From Anticarsia gemmatalis (Eukaryota > Arthropoda > Insecta > Lepidoptera > Erebidae), in NCBI RefSeq assembly GCF_050436995.1, contig NC_134762.1, forward strand, positions 9,756,167-9,820,166: a stretch of DNA of 64,000 bases. Reading direction: 5' to 3'. The notes below the pieces were generated by a model. The model saw nothing but the letters and a program-made list of their open reading frames with translations. It did not search any database and was not told the origin of the DNA. Shown here one piece after another: positions 10,901 through 24,364 of the stretch (the stretch's first letter is position 1; every line of letters begins with the position of its first letter). A program made the translations under genes and the position numbers.

Positions 10901-12114
10901 ATAAGTAACAAAAAAGTATTTGTGTGTAGTCTTAAGTTCACCATTCGGATCACTCTTGTCTTCTCGTGGAATATAGATACATATTTTGCATAAACAGGAT
11001 AATTATAAAAATCCCACATAATTATATAAATAAATGTTCAAATACTTAAATAAAAATAACACATAATACTTAAATCCCAACAATTATAAGCCCGCAAAAT
11101 TAACCAGCCTTTAAAAAGTACACAGATCATTGGTTTAATTTCAACATTTGTACAAACAGGCTTCATCGCACCATTCCCATGGGACACGGGGTAATGTACA
11201 ATGAGCCGATGAACGTATTCCATGCAATTAATAAAACGCTCGTACACTCGGATTATCCTCTGCTCAGGAGACCCGATTTATCGGCGCAACTTTACAGCTG
11301 AATTCTGTTTGAAGTTTAGCCTTTGACTATAGTGGAAGATATGCTATGTTTTTTATTATAAAGTTTTGTTACTTAAGTAGCTAAGTTTGTCTTGGGTAGG
11401 TCATAAAACTACAATTTCTTTGTGTTTCACTTAAGCTAGGGAAGGGATTTAAATGTTCAGTGTTTGCGAAATGTACACATACATAATATTACTTCATAGA
11501 TTACACAGACTTTAGATAACCACAAAGATCGTTAGCACGATATTCAGACACGGTCATGTAATGCTGCTTAACCTATCAATATTATTTTACAAGTATGTTT
11601 TTATGTAAAAGGATTTCAAAATATAATCCAACTTAAAGAAAAATTGTACCTAATATGTAAAATTTTCGGATAATGTTCTTGAAAAACGGAACCCTCTATT
11701 TTACCAGTACACCATTGATGATATTTAATGATGATTAATGATTATTTGCATTTCTCGTTGGCTTTGTGTTGATGGGATCTTCATAAGCAAGCAGTAAATG
11801 CCAATTAATAAACTTTTTTATATCTTGTACGGCACTTTATATCATAGCTTTAAGTACATTGTCGGCTTTACCTCAGTATGTGGGTCGCATCTACAGCTAA
11901 GGCCGTCGATACATTTACGACTAAAACCTCGGCAGGTGATAAATCTTAACTTAGTAACGATTTTTGTTCGTAGTAAAAGTCGTGCCGTGTGAAATACTAT
12001 TTCAAATCGGTGTGCACTAAACACGGTTTTATTTACGTTAGTGTTCCGCTGTTTTGATGTGAGAAGATTGGATTTGTATTTTGAAGGATATGCAGATATT
12101 TTTTATAAACTATT
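10901..12114. other. No gene recognised
   Basis: AT-rich, only short open frames and no repeats that I can place. Confidence 0.4.
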
Positions 12115-12657
12115 ATGCCTGTAATAACGAATGTATTCGCCATATGGAGACGAGTCAAGGTCGATGCAATTCGCTCGAAACGTCAGGTATACAAATAAGG
12201 TATCGCACTCAAGACGTTACATTATAAAACTATGAACGGTTGTTAGAGTTTAAAATCGTTAATTAGTTACTAACATAGAAATTACACTTTTTATGGTTTT
12301 CCCGCGTCTATAATTTAATTCTATTTAAGTACGTTAACGATTGCAAAGTCGGTCTATAAAAATACAAAAGTTTATCCAAAATCTCAACATTTCTACAACA
12401 CAAAAATCCACAAACATAGCCTTCACGTCTTAACCTTTACTAACTATTATCTGTACTAAGAACAGCTAACACTAACAATAATCCATTTCCTTTACTCTTC
12501 TCGATGCTGCGGTCAATATGCTTCTAACACGCAATCTTTACTTACTTATCAACGTAAGGACAGACCATTTTACGGCGTGTTTAGCGTAAGCCAAGGACAA
12601 CAATTACAGTTGAGTATTACTATCTTAAAAGGACATATTGCGCATTTGTATGTTTTA

Positions 12658-12790
12658 TCTATACTAATATAATAAAGCTGAAGAGTTTGTTTGTTTGTTT
12701 GTTTGAACGCGCTAATCTCAGGAACTACTGGTCCGATTTGAAAAATTATTTCAGTGTTAGATAGTCCATTTATCTATATAGTATTATATA
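12658..12790 (+). mobile_element. Lep1-type Helitron, 3'-truncated
   Basis: TC at 12658 (after A) begins CTATACTAATATAATAAAGCTG, then (GTTT)4 and the GAACGCGCTAATCTCAGG block. Similarity stops near 12775 in a TATA-rich run, so the 3' hairpin and CTAG are missing. Confidence 0.7.
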
Positions 12791-13101
12791 TAGTATTTTG
12801 ATACGATTACTAAATCATTCGTGGCACAATAATTTTATTTTTAAACAAGACCTAAATTAGACATTATAAAATAACAGCTGAGTCAAGTCGTTCGCGTACA
12901 ACCTGCTTGTTTCCTAAGTATATTCGTAACACCTTAGTTAGGTTTTAATGCGGTCTCGACTGCGCAGCCGAAGTCAACTTTATTCGGAGGTTTATTTTCA
13001 AATAGCGTGCTAGTTACCGCATACGCTACGAAAAGGCTCTATTTATGTTAGAAAAGGCTATTCTATTTAGTGTTGATGTTTGTGTTTCTAATTATTTCTA
13101 A

Positions 13102-13419
13102 TCTATACTAATATTATAAAGCTGAAGAGTTTGTTTGTTTGTTTGATTGTTTAATTGTTTGATTGTTTGATTGTTTGATTGTTTGATTGTTTGTTTGTTT
13201 GTTTGTTTGTTTGAACGCGCTAATCTCAGGAACTACTGGTCCGATTTGGAAAATTCTTTCAGTATTAGATATACCATTTATCGAGGAAGGCTATAGACTA
13301 TATATCATCACGGTACGATCAATAGGAGCAGAGTAGCAATAAAAAATGTTACAAAAACGGGGAAAATTTTGACCCATTCTCTCTTATGTGACGCAAGTGA
13401 AGTTGCGTGGGTCAGCTAG
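13102..13419 (+). mobile_element. Lep1-type Helitron, intact ends
   Basis: 318 bp lying exactly between A (13101) and T (13420), with 5' TC and 3' CTAG and a hairpin (ACGCAAGTGAAGTTGCGT) 11 bp before the end: all the terminal hallmarks of a Helitron. The (GTTT)n start has grown to about 80 bp of mixed GTTT/GATT units (13131-13213). Non-coding, so mobilised in trans if at all. Confidence 0.85.
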
Positions 13420-14133
13420 TTATTTTATATGCCGGGCTAGTTTATGCCTGCAGAAAGAGTATTGTTTCGTCTCTGTCTACTCCAATGTGAACGGGCGTGA
13501 TTTTATGTATGTATGTATGTAAAAAAGTTGCTTGAATCAGGAATATAATCTTATAATTTAAAAATAAAGCTTGGTTCAGGCGTTTGTCACTTTTTTCTCT
13601 ATTCAAACAGAACAACTAAGGTCTATGGCATTATTACAGCTAGAAGTTGTTTTTTTCAAAATAAACTAGATTTACTCTAATAAATGGAGGCAACTTAATC
13701 GTGGATTAAAATAACTAAAATACGGAATATTGTGATCCATTCTTGCACGAACCAAGTTCTAATAAAAACAGTTTTTTAAATAATAAAATCAAAAATAATT
13801 TCTCCAATAACAAAACGGCATCCAATCAGAGAGGTTCTTAAGCAAAACTATTGTTGAGTAAAAGAAAATGGAACAAAAACCTTACAATGGAGGAAAGTGC
13901 ACCTGCTTTGAGGAAATAATGAACTGACAACTATTGTATTATTAATCGATGCTTGTTTCAAGGAGATTGCTTTGCAGAGCACGTTTGTTGTAAAGAAATC
14001 GATAGACTACTGCTCAATAATATTTGACTGATTATTTTATGTTAAAAGTTTAGGCGTAGGTTAGACATAAATGTCGTAATGCAGAAACAAGGCGTGCATG
14101 AAAATTAAATGCGTGAAAATCAAATCTATTACT
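13420..14133. other. No gene recognised
   Basis: A GGGCGTGATTTTATGTATG LINE-tail fragment at about 13492-13520; otherwise nothing recognised. Confidence 0.4.
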
Positions 14134-14268
14134 CAATCTGGGTAACTTTGAATCATTTGGGTAACATTGACAGTGGAACACACAATTGATAAAAGTTTGC
14201 AAAACTAAAATAAACCTTTATCAATTGTGCTGGTTTGTTACCCAAATGATTCAAAGTTACCCAAATTG
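14134..14268. mobile_element. Foldback MITE, family GGGTAACTTTG
   Basis: A 135-bp inverted repeat. The left arm GGGTAACTTTGAATCATTT is repeated inverted at the right end (AAATGATTCAAAGTTACCC), and the arms continue inward through ACAATTGATAAA / TTTATCAATTGT. A second, shorter copy lies at 43824-43943, so it is a mobile family. No coding capacity. Confidence 0.8.
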
Positions 14269-15419
14269 ACTTTACAAATTTGAACCAAGATAAAAGACAT
14301 AAGTGATAGTCCCTGACTCGTGTGTCTTAACCAAAATAAAGACCAGTTTTTTTGTAAGTCCATAGCGCGAAGATGTGGCATTCTCTATGATAGAGACCTA
14401 CTTCACTCTAATCTAGCCTTTAGTCTTTTAGGTTTAAAGTTGTGACTCATTTTAGGTTAAAAGGACATGGCCGGGAAATTACTTTCTATGTATCTGCAGT
14501 GGAAAATACTGATGCGTTTAAAAAACACCTACACCTAGAGATCTTGAACTGTTATGTGTGAGTCACACTAATATATAATGTAGTAAAGAGATGATACTGA
14601 CAGCGTACACTGCAATGAATTTACGATGAATGGTGATCTCCTTAACCAAATAATGAAGGTGGCATAATATTTACTTTAGCCGGTGAATGTGGACAAAATT
14701 GTCGATTGGCAATGAGCCGATCGGTTCTCGCGGGCTTTGCCGATGTTCGTTATTTCCCTACAGTCACCCAATGTGTGTATAGTGTGGAGACTCCATGGTT
14801 TTTGTAGATCTCAGGATACGCTGCGGAAAAGCATATCATTATCTTGAGCTGTACTACTAATTAGAAAGTAAAATTACTTATCTTGAATTTCTTTATACAT
14901 GATGCCTCACATTTTACTAAACTAGTCTTTCAATTGTTCCACGCATTCTATATCAACTACAATTTTACTAAGCGTAGCACACTTTAGCCTAATTAAAGTA
15001 AGTTAATTGCTCAAAAATATTGCGCATAAAATTGAGTTGTTAATAGACACTTTTCAACAAAAAAATTCGGCACTTAATCACCATTTCTATATTAATTTTG
15101 TTCGTCGCGTAAAAAATAGTAACAAGTTTCTGTTATTCTTGTATATTACCTTTAATTTTGTCCCACATATCAATTAATTGATGGTATCTCTACACCGTAG
15201 TGGTAACACGAGCGCTGCACATCTCTGTATCCGTTTGCATGACTAAAACATTTGAATGTATGCCTCTGCATGCCATACTCTCTAATGTATGGAATGTATG
15301 GGATTGTGTATGGGAGAGTGCACTGTTTGTATGGGATGAAGTGTTTTTATAATTATATGGAAGGTTAAGAAGGTTTAGTTAGATTCGGTTGCTTTTTGGG
15401 TACATTATTGTGATCAGTC
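14269..15419. other. No gene recognised
   Basis: AT-rich. 15280-15340 holds several imperfect TGTATGGGA-type units. Nothing else seen. Confidence 0.4.
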
Positions 15420-15429
15420 GGCGTTTTAG

Positions 15430-15565
15430 GTTTGAGCTACGGATGGGTAAGCGACTGTTAATCATTAGGGTTTCAGATTCAATTCCCAGGTCGGGCAAAA
15501 CGATGTTTTGCTTTTTCCAATTTAGATTAGAATGTCTTGATAGTAACCTGGAGTTTCGTAACGTG
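15430..15565 (+). mobile_element. SINE family S3 remnant
   Basis: A B-box-like stretch AGATTCAATTCCCAGGTCGGGC at about 15474 and a following block ending GGAGTTTCGTAACGTGC match the S3 order (compare 36675-36760). Confidence 0.45.
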
Positions 15566-18500
15566 CTGGAAAATGTTTTGTTATACATTAACGTTTCTAT
15601 ATTTTAAAACCGCATGCAGAGACATACAAATAGCGCAATGGAGTATGCACAAACCAAATCGTACTGCTTCAGTTGCCAAATTAATACAGTCTTAAACATC
15701 AAAGGGAAGTAATACGAAATACCAAATTATCAAAATGTACCGACTTGGAGTTCTGCTTAAATAATTTCGTCAAACGCTGCGCCAATTAGATGCTTGTTTG
15801 TTTGATGCTAATATCTGAGTGAAGTTGCAGTTGTGTGCGGTGGATGGCAGTAGTAAGCAAATAGTAGGGTAGATCAAAATGTTCAGATAATTTTATACGG
15901 GAATTTTTATTATCTTGTTTTTTGTATTTTTTATCATAAATCATGGTGAATGGCCATGATGTTGTTTATAGTGTTTAAAAATCACCACAAATGCCCCACT
16001 TATGTTATAGCGAGCGATATTATAACATACCGAACATGTAAATATTGAACGTAAAGTATTCGAAGAGAAATTTAGTAGAACATAGCTGACTTGGAATTGA
16101 ATCCAAAACCTAGCATGATAGGTAGTCGCTTCCAATGCCGCACTTATCTCAAAGTAAGACATGACTTAGTTTACTCTAGGCTACATTTTTAATTAAAAAA
16201 CCAAACCATTTTCTGGTTTCTATTTATAGAAGGTTCTCGGTAGGTAAGCAAACAAACGTCGCGATCTTATAATTGAACAATAAAACAGTAGAGCCGCCAT
16301 TAAAAGGGAACGCCAATAAAATTTGACTGGCCTGATCCCGTCAAGATTGACGTGTTCCTGGTGTTTGTGCGGGACTATTATATTTATTTACACAGATTTT
16401 TTTTACAAAAAAGTAAGCTATTTTTCCAATATTATTAAAAACGAGTAGTTTTTGGGTAAGTGGGGCCCACTAAATAATACTTATTGTAGTTCACAGGTTC
16501 TAAAGAAGTCAGTTAAAAATTGTGTATTCGCAATTAGACAAACAGAAAGAGACGAAATAGAATTGAATTAACGATCGTTTATATACCGATACCGCCTGTA
16601 AGTTTCATTTCTATGCAAACTGCACTAAAGAAAAAAAATGAAGATTTTTTATAATAGCCGCCAACGTACATCCGAACCTTCTTCTTTAAAGTCAGTAAAA
16701 AATACGAAAATAAATTTCTGAACATCACATTACAATTGAACTAAACGCGATATAATTGCAAGCAAACATATAGACATATAGGTAAACCTAGAATCTCCTT
16801 TCTTTAAGCTGGTTTGCGCCATTGTCGCCAACAAACTGCAGTTTGGCGATTTTTTGTGAAAATTTAAATTTTATTGTTAAACTTGAATAAATGTTTAAAA
16901 AAAAAACATTATTGCCAGCAAACCTACAGAAATATGAATGAAACTAGAACCTCCTTTCTTTAAGTTAAAAGCGATAACAATTTTTATCTCCGTCAAGCCA
17001 TGTTGCAATCTTTAAAAATCCAAGTCTACACTTTTATCGATCGACCACGCCCTTTTTTCAGGTCGTTACAATAAACGCATTCTTCTTCTTCTGTGGTGTC
17101 AACGACTCATCATGATGTTACCTAAACAATTGTTGACCTGGCAACCTCAACTGCTTTATCCGTCGCCAAGTTAAGGTCCTCAATTGTGCAGGTTGTGGGA
17201 CAGAGAAGGCACTGGAGCAATAAACCCATTTAACACAGCCTATCCACATGTCCCTGTACATCTAGTCGGCACCTGTTTCAAAGGAATTTAATTAAAAATA
17301 AACATTTATAATACGCTGGCCATTCGCTCTCACTCGCCAATTGTTATTCGGCTGGCGGTGGGAAATTACTTTACGTTTATGTTTTGTACTAGATACAGGT
17401 TAAAAATACAATATTGTATTGTATAATGCTTAATAACATATTTTATACATGATAAAGTTTGTACGTTTGGCTGTTTGTGGCTCAATCACGCTTAAACGGC
17501 TTAATAGTTTCAATTAAGGTTTTCGCACGAAGGTAATATTAATAGCCCGAAATAATGCACTTTTTAAGCCAGGTAGAGGAAGAATATACTAAAAATGTGT
17601 ACGAATATATAGTCAGGATCTAAGGGCTACTAATTTATTTTTGTATGAATTTCCGACAGTTTTAACTAAATTTATAGATCAGATACCTGTTTCCTTGTTC
17701 CATACATATTCTATGTTACATTGTTATGTACAAAAGATGGTCTGCGGCTTAATAGCTTATGAAACATTGATTATATTTTGAATCATTGATTTTATTCACC
17801 GACTCTTGTAACTACCTACATTTTGGCAGAATCTTTTCTTATCAACAAGTACCACAATCTTAACATGCCAAGAACAAAATCACAGTATTCTAGAACGTTC
17901 TACAAACATCCAGAATACTCCCGCGCTACGTATTCAGTAATAAAACGAGTATTAATGATTGTTTTAGAGTTGCTCGTAAATTTTACTGCTGTACTGAAGT
18001 GCGTGGAACACACGGCCGCGCCTGTAATACACCATTTATTTTACAAAACCACCTATGTGATGCCGCAAAGATGTTTTCAGAGATTATTTCGTTATGTCAT
18101 GGGTAGAAACATAGATATATAGATATATACTAGATTTCTCTGACTGACATTTGATGGTAGTTTCCTTAGCGTAAATACAGTCGCCAAAGTTAAATTTTTT
18201 ACTTAAAATATATAGAATAGAATTGAATAATTATTTATTTGCGTAAAATGTGGTAACAAAACATGGTAGAAAAATAAAAATAGGTACAAGACACATAGCC
18301 GAAGTCAAAGAAGAAAGTAGATGTAGTACCTTTTATATAAGTATAAATAATTCGAAGTTAATACTTTGAAATAGTAAATGGTTCAGACAAGCTGAGTACC
18401 TATATAATCAGACATTCAAAAGAAATATGTATTATTATGTATCCACGATATTTAATTGGCGAGCCTTACATAGATTTCCATCTACTTTTGCTTACACAAT

Positions 18501-18800
18501 GTTACGTATATACACGTATTTCACATGTAATTACCAGTCCAAAACCTTTACTATTCCACTCCAATAAAACAAGAGCCACTTTCAAAAAGGTCTACAAACA
18601 AAATAATTTAACATTTATTCCTCAATTCCCTCTCAATTGAAAAACAAAACGTAAATTGAAAATTAATCAGCATTTTCACAAAAAGGCTTATTCCCATATA
18701 AACTGAGAAACGTTTTTCCCTCAACGCTTAAATATATCTCCCGGGCATGTATTATACGGGGTGCTTTATCTGGCGAAATAGCGGATGGGTTAATTTATAT
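15566..18800. other. No gene recognised; a short duplicated block
   Basis: Two related blocks, at about 16758-16815 and 16915-16972, share AGCAAAC..ATA.A..AT and ACCTAGAATCTCCTTTCTTTAAG / ACTAGAACCTCCTTTCTTTAAG. No host gene structure recognised; the plus frame at 17823-18122 has no known domain. Confidence 0.4.
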
Positions 18801-18804
18801 CCTC

Positions 18805-19640
18805 TACGGACGCTCTACGCGGCTACGGCGTAGCTCGTAGACGTAGATTAGTGTAAGAGCTAGCACACAAAGAATTCAGATGTTTTCGAAAAAATAGAAT
18901 TCATGAAATCGATTCCCCAGTTTATTCTTACAGTAAAAACCGTTTTATTTGACTATAATACCATCGATTTCAGCATTAATAGAAAGATAACGGAGAAGTA
19001 TATGAGACATATTTTATATTTAAATTGAAACGAAATTGTCAATCAATCAAAATCAGTTTTAAATGAAAGAAAGTTCTGTTAAAATATTAAAACTGAAAAA
19101 TAAAGCATTCGTGAACCATACTATTGAAAGATATAATCCGATCATGCGTATTTTTTACTTTTATACCATATCGCTGAAATACTGTGAAGCAAACAAAATG
19201 GCATTATTTCATACAGAAAATCGTGCTTGCTTTTGCAAAAAATTGAAAAATATGATGTATATGAAAACCTTTCTGTAAGTATTTAATATTGAAAAAATAT
19301 TGTTCACTTTAAATTCAGGAATGGGAGCCTAGTTTTATTAGATAATCCTTTGACTCAAAAATGTAGTCTCCATAAACCAAGTTTGGTGAAAAAAGTTCTT
19401 GTTTTGATTTTCTTATATGTATTTCGAATACACAAGTTTTAAACAAGTATCAATATATTTTATACTACATACTATACTTAGTAAACTGTATCTAATTTCA
19501 GCCCCCCTCATTATAAGAGGAGGTCAGTGTTATTTCTAGGTCGCCCGCTCCCCGGGCTAAACGTAGCGTTGTAGACGTGCTACGCTACATATACGTAGCC
19601 CCTCTACGCCACGTAGATGGTCTACGCCGTGATGCGTACA
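18805..19640. repeat. Two CTACG-rich patches
   Basis: 18812-18848 and 19545-19635 are dense in CTACG/CGTAG units on both strands, standing out from AT-rich flanks. A third patch lies at 35545-35645. Origin unknown. Confidence 0.5.
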
Positions 19641-20850
19641 ACTTTATGTGGAAGACTTTATGAATTCATTGCCGTATGAAATCGAGTTAGTTCTTTGATT
19701 TACTGTGTTAAGTTCGCCTTTGATCGTGTGGGTATAGTTTAGTATAATGTTATTATTCCTTTTGGTAGTTTATTTGAGGATAGTTATTTTTTAATTGTTT
19801 GTGATAACTGATTGTGCTTGAGGTAAGTGAACTATGTATTTGTTCATTTATGTGTGCCGTTCAGTACTGTTAAGTTTTACATAAGTGCATGACATCTTGG
19901 CCACGTTGCCAAAACTCTGACGCTACAATACATACATAAAATCACGCCTTTTAAGTGAAGCTGAAACTCGAATTAGTTTTGTATTACGATTACATATAGA
20001 AATAATTTTGTGATAGCATGTTCAAAAAACTTCCAGTTGTCCAGCACATTGAAAATTTTAACATTTTTTGCAAATGAAAAACTTAAACAATTTTGTAAAA
20101 TAAACTTTTACACTATTTGTATAAGACTTCCTAAAACGAACCTCTAAAACATCCCTCTCAGCACTATAACTAATTAACAAAATCAGTAACACGATCCAAA
20201 ATAAAGACACAAAAAGCATTTTTAAAATGGCGTCACGTATAAAAAAGCTCTTGATAAATTGAATAAAAAATGTACCTATGACAGTCTCTCCCCTCCCCTC
20301 CTTCACCTCCGTTGCCCCCCGGCAGGTGACTCGCAGCAAAAACTGTTAATTACTATGAAAATTATCTCCGAAGCGGAGTGCCTTTAAGTTTCAAAGGCTG
20401 TGAACTGATATTAGGCTCCCATTTTGCAGTGTTTCGAAACTGCACGTGTAAGTAAATAAGGTAACTGTAAGTATGATTGAGTATGTTGTTGCTTGCATGA
20501 AAAAGTTTTATGCTGGGTTGATGTTTCAGAAGCTACATTTTAATAAAGGAGTGTTGAAAGGTTTAGTCTAACATTTTGGTGAGTACAGACCAGTGCGAAT
20601 AAAAATATTTAATTATTGAATTATGATATGATGTGATATACTGTTGGGACAGCACGAGCTACAAATCAGATGATTAATGAAGAAATATTTAGCTCCAATA
20701 GTAATTTATAGTGGCTATACGCGTTACGGTCTAGCGGTTACCTGCGCAGGTACACCTATGCAAGTGATCTATTTATACATACGCTGCAGTCCAACTGCGT
20801 AGCAAATCTGCACAGTGCGTGTACCCACCATTTCATAGCACATGTTTGAC
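19641..20850. other. No confident gene; hydrophobic open frame on minus
   Basis: A minus-strand frame (20058-20339) contains a strongly hydrophobic segment from an internal Met near 20220 (LFVSLFWIVLLILLISYSA) followed by charged residues. It could be a signal-peptide exon or chance in AT-rich DNA. A pyrimidine-rich tract (20286-20323) lies upstream of that Met on the minus strand. Confidence 0.25.
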
Positions 20851-21017
20851 TGCCATTGCGTCGCGAGGTAGTGGGTTCGATTCCCACACGTGACAATTAT
20901 TTCTGCGATCCATAAAAAAATTGTCTCGGGTCTAGTTGTACTTTGTTTCCGTTGTTTGTGTTTGTAAGAGTCCCGCAGCATAAGAGCAATTATTACTGCA
21001 GGAGTTATTTTTTAAAA
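20851..21017 (+). mobile_element. SINE family S1, head-truncated
   Basis: Starts within the tRNA-like head (CATTGCGTCGCGAGGTAGTGGGTTCGATTCCC), runs through the S1 body ACAATTATTTCTGCGATCC and ends near TTTTTAAAAACAAAA. Diverged from the 8895 copy. Confidence 0.7.
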
Positions 21018-21884
21018 ACAAAATGTATTTATCGAAAAATGCCTGGTGTAAAACCGCGACATTTTGCGAAAAATGTACAGTAAACCTGTGTAAAATTCAC
21101 ACTTTAGCTTCAGAACGTCGCCAAATGCTCACGTCGTATGCACGAGTGGCCGTAATGTTAATATTCTAGGTCAAGACTCAGCGCGACTCAAATCTTATTC
21201 CGAGTTAACGCCTTAATGTTTTTAGTGAGAAAATTAATCCTTTTTCAAATTCACCTCTTTTGAATTTCAGTTCGTTAAGGTAGTTTATGAGTTCCGCAGC
21301 AAGGGGTAAGCCGTAGTTATGTAAGTAGAGACCGAATAAAGGCAAATTGGACTGTAGTTTTTGGATGTTGTGATGATTTTGTAAACCCAGCAGATTTTTA
21401 ATAATTAAATAGAAGATGAATGAAATAACAAGTTTCATTCAATAATTTGCGATTAGCATTATTAGTTATTGATAGGGTCTTTATGGTATCGATTAGTAAT
21501 TATAATTATACATCAATTATAGGTATATAAATTATTATTGATGTAACTGGTTGTCTTCCAAATACGCTGTTTTTAGTGGGAAAGGTCTATCTTGACAGAT
21601 TTTAACTGCGGTTGTGTAAAAATAATTGGCAGTATTTATTCGTTGTTTTTGATATTCTTCATAAAAAAGATAAGTATGTCATACAAATTCTTTACAAACC
21701 GCGTCTATTTTTTGTAACATCCCCTATTATCGAATTAAGATTCACCCTGATTGGGTGTAATCCTTCGTAATTAACAGAGCCTTTTGAAATTTTTTGTACT
21801 TTTCAATCAACGAATCAGGTTTGTATATCCGATGAAAGGCTTTCTATTGATGTATTTTTTATGTATTAATTAAGGTTTTTTACC

Positions 21885-22060
21885 ACAATTTTGCTTACTC
21901 ATTTGGTGTTCGAAAAAAGTGCCTGAATGTTGAAAAACCGTGATTATGTACAAATAATTAATGAATAGCAATAGACTTGCGAGGAAAAACGTGGGTGTAT
22001 TTCAGACACCCCTGCCTACACCTTCGGGTATAACAGGCTTGATTTTAGGTATGCACGTAA
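21885..22060 (+). repeat. Unclassified repeat W plus SINE S3 tail
   Basis: 21890-21975 shares ACAATTTTGCTTACTCA.TTGGTGT.CGAA, AAAAACCGT and ATGTACAAATAATTAA with 23160-23245. It is followed by CGTGGGTGTATTTCAGACACCCCTGCCTACACCTTCGGGTATAACAGGC split over 21988-22035, the S3 tail. Confidence 0.6.
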
Positions 22061-23157
22061 TCAATAACTTACAGAATTCCCTGTTTTAGAGAAACGTTAA
22101 ATCAACAGAAGGTATATAAGAAGTACACAATTACGATTAAAGTAACACAGACTGCTATTATAAATTCGTGATAAGAAAATCTTAAATATAATATTTTCCA
22201 CTAGCAATATTGCTTAAAAAAAGGAGTAGACAGGCACACAAATCTTCCCTCAATCCCTGGTTTTTTCTTTATATCATTTTTATTGAAGTATGGATGTACA
22301 TATATGTATGTATGTACGTCTCATCATACATTACCGTCGTTCTAAAGATTTACTCTGTCTAAATAGCCAAAACAAAACATCCAACACACTTAATGTCTAC
22401 CATACGAAAATATCCCCCAGTTTCCTACAATTAAACATGAAAAAGGCGTGTTTTTTACCCCAAATATGTTTCGTAATGAAAAATATTATAATTTTAAGTG
22501 TTTATTCTCTAAAAATGTGGTGTATACGACTGCGAAACGGCCCAAAACTGTTTCATTAAGGCATTCCCTTGACCTAAAAATGCAAATTACCTTTTATTAA
22601 TTGCAAGCCGCCCCTACTAAATGGTGTTTCTTTTTAATTAAATGAACGCATGTAGTGTTATTTAAATAATGTTTTTGAAAAATATATTTTCGTGAATATT
22701 TTTCAGCATAATTAATTATGAAACACGTTGGATTTATAAAATCTTAAAGCTAAATTATTTAATGTTATCAAAATTATTTGTTTTAGCGAAGTCATTGTGG
22801 TTTGGCTGACATATTGATTAATTTCATTAATAACATTATAATTAATTCAATTAATTAATCTGATGGGTTAATTAATTAAGTTTATGGATTAGTGACCAAT
22901 AATGAGTATTGTGATACATATGATGTATTAAACATTTTAGTAGAGTGTTTTTAAAAACTATATCATATGATGGTAATCAGTAAGCGATAGGTTTATGAAG
23001 GCTTATTTTTTAGCGCGATTTCATTCGATGCAAAAGCGAGTGCTTGACGTAATCACAACAACAAACACTACTATAAAACATAAAAAACTAAGTAGTATAT
23101 GTTTTTTCGAAACACGTGGGGTGTTAATCAGTTTTTCTCTGTAGCCAGTGTCTAAAA
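22061..23157. other. No gene recognised
   Basis: Very AT-rich. A plus frame at 22290-22559 shows no domain or signal peptide. Confidence 0.4.
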
Positions 23158-23250
23158 CTATTCACAATTTTGCTTACTCACTTGGTGTCCGAATAAACCT
23201 GAAATGTTAAAAAACCGTTATAATGTACAAATAATTAACGAATAAAAACA
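23158..23250 (+). repeat. Unclassified repeat W, second copy
   Basis: Matches 21890-21975 in order and orientation over about 85 bp with scattered differences. Confidence 0.6.
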
Positions 23251-23669
23251 TTGTGCGCGTGTTTTTAATTTTAGTTGATATTCAGCAAGTATATTTTCAA
23301 TATAGAAAATCTATATTTTTACAACCGGCCTTGAACCATCTTCCACAGAAAATTAACAAACAATTTAATCAAAGTTTCATTACATTTTTTGGTTCGTTCA
23401 AGTGTTTCGTAAATATTTAAAATCCGCGGAAAATCTCCTCATCCTGTATAAGCCTTGGATTGGCCGGGACATTTTTAATGGGACTTTTTAAAGAAAAAAT
23501 ACAGAGCGCGGCCAGAATGAAAACATTCTATAGTAAATATTTAAGTTATGCTATTGCCTGCGAGTTTGCTTGCATAGTTTTTGACTCGTTACGGGTTACG
23601 TTTAAAAGTGACTGGAATATAGTTTATATAAATTAAACTTCAGAAAACGTAGGGATAATTTTATTGTAA

Positions 23670-23930
23670 CTGCCTCTGTGGCGTGGTCGGTAGTGTATCC
23701 GGCTGCTAAACACAAGGTCCCAGGTGTCGACTCCCAATCAACACAAAGTTTTAAATTATATTATATTATTCACAGTAGTAGTCCAGAGTTTGGTAACATG
23801 CCCGGTATACGGCAATAGGCTCGCCCCCTATTACACGGGACTAACACTGTGAAGTGCGAAACGTGGGTAAATTTCATACTTCTGCCTAACAGCCGTGATA
23901 TTATTTATGAATGTATATGTTAACGGAAAT
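23670..23930 (+). mobile_element. SINE family S3
   Basis: tRNA-like head GCCTCTGTGGCGTGGTCGG (A box) with GGTCCCAGGTGTCGACTCCC in the B-box position, then the body with TTTGGTAACATGCCCGGTATACGG, CAATAGGCTCGCCCCCTATT, ACACGGGACTAACACTGTGAA and AAACGTGGGTAAATTTCATAC. The best S3 copy in the window. Confidence 0.75.
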
Positions 23931-24364
23931 GTATGTAATCCGTCATCGTATAAAGTTCATTGCAGTTCATACAATTCCGGTAACATATATGTAACAAGAC
24001 TCTTATATATATAAAATTTCCATGCGGACACAAGTAATAGTTAAAAAGTTACAAAGGAAATACACTGTAAAATACTTTTTCTAACACAAAGCTCTGGCAG
24101 GCAGATATATACAGTACATATATACGTCACATACTGCTGAAATATTGAGCACGTAGTGACGTAATGGCGTGCGTTAGGACACGATGGATTCCTGCTCTTT
24201 ACTCGGTTTTATATACACCCTGTATATAGGTAGGTATTCGAGATTTGTTCTTTGAAACGTGTATAAAATTTGTTTCGTTTTTGGTTTATAGTTGGGTTAG
24301 TATTTTGTCGAAATGTATGTTTTGTATTGTATTAGAATTTTAAGTAAAACGCTTTTTTTCCATA

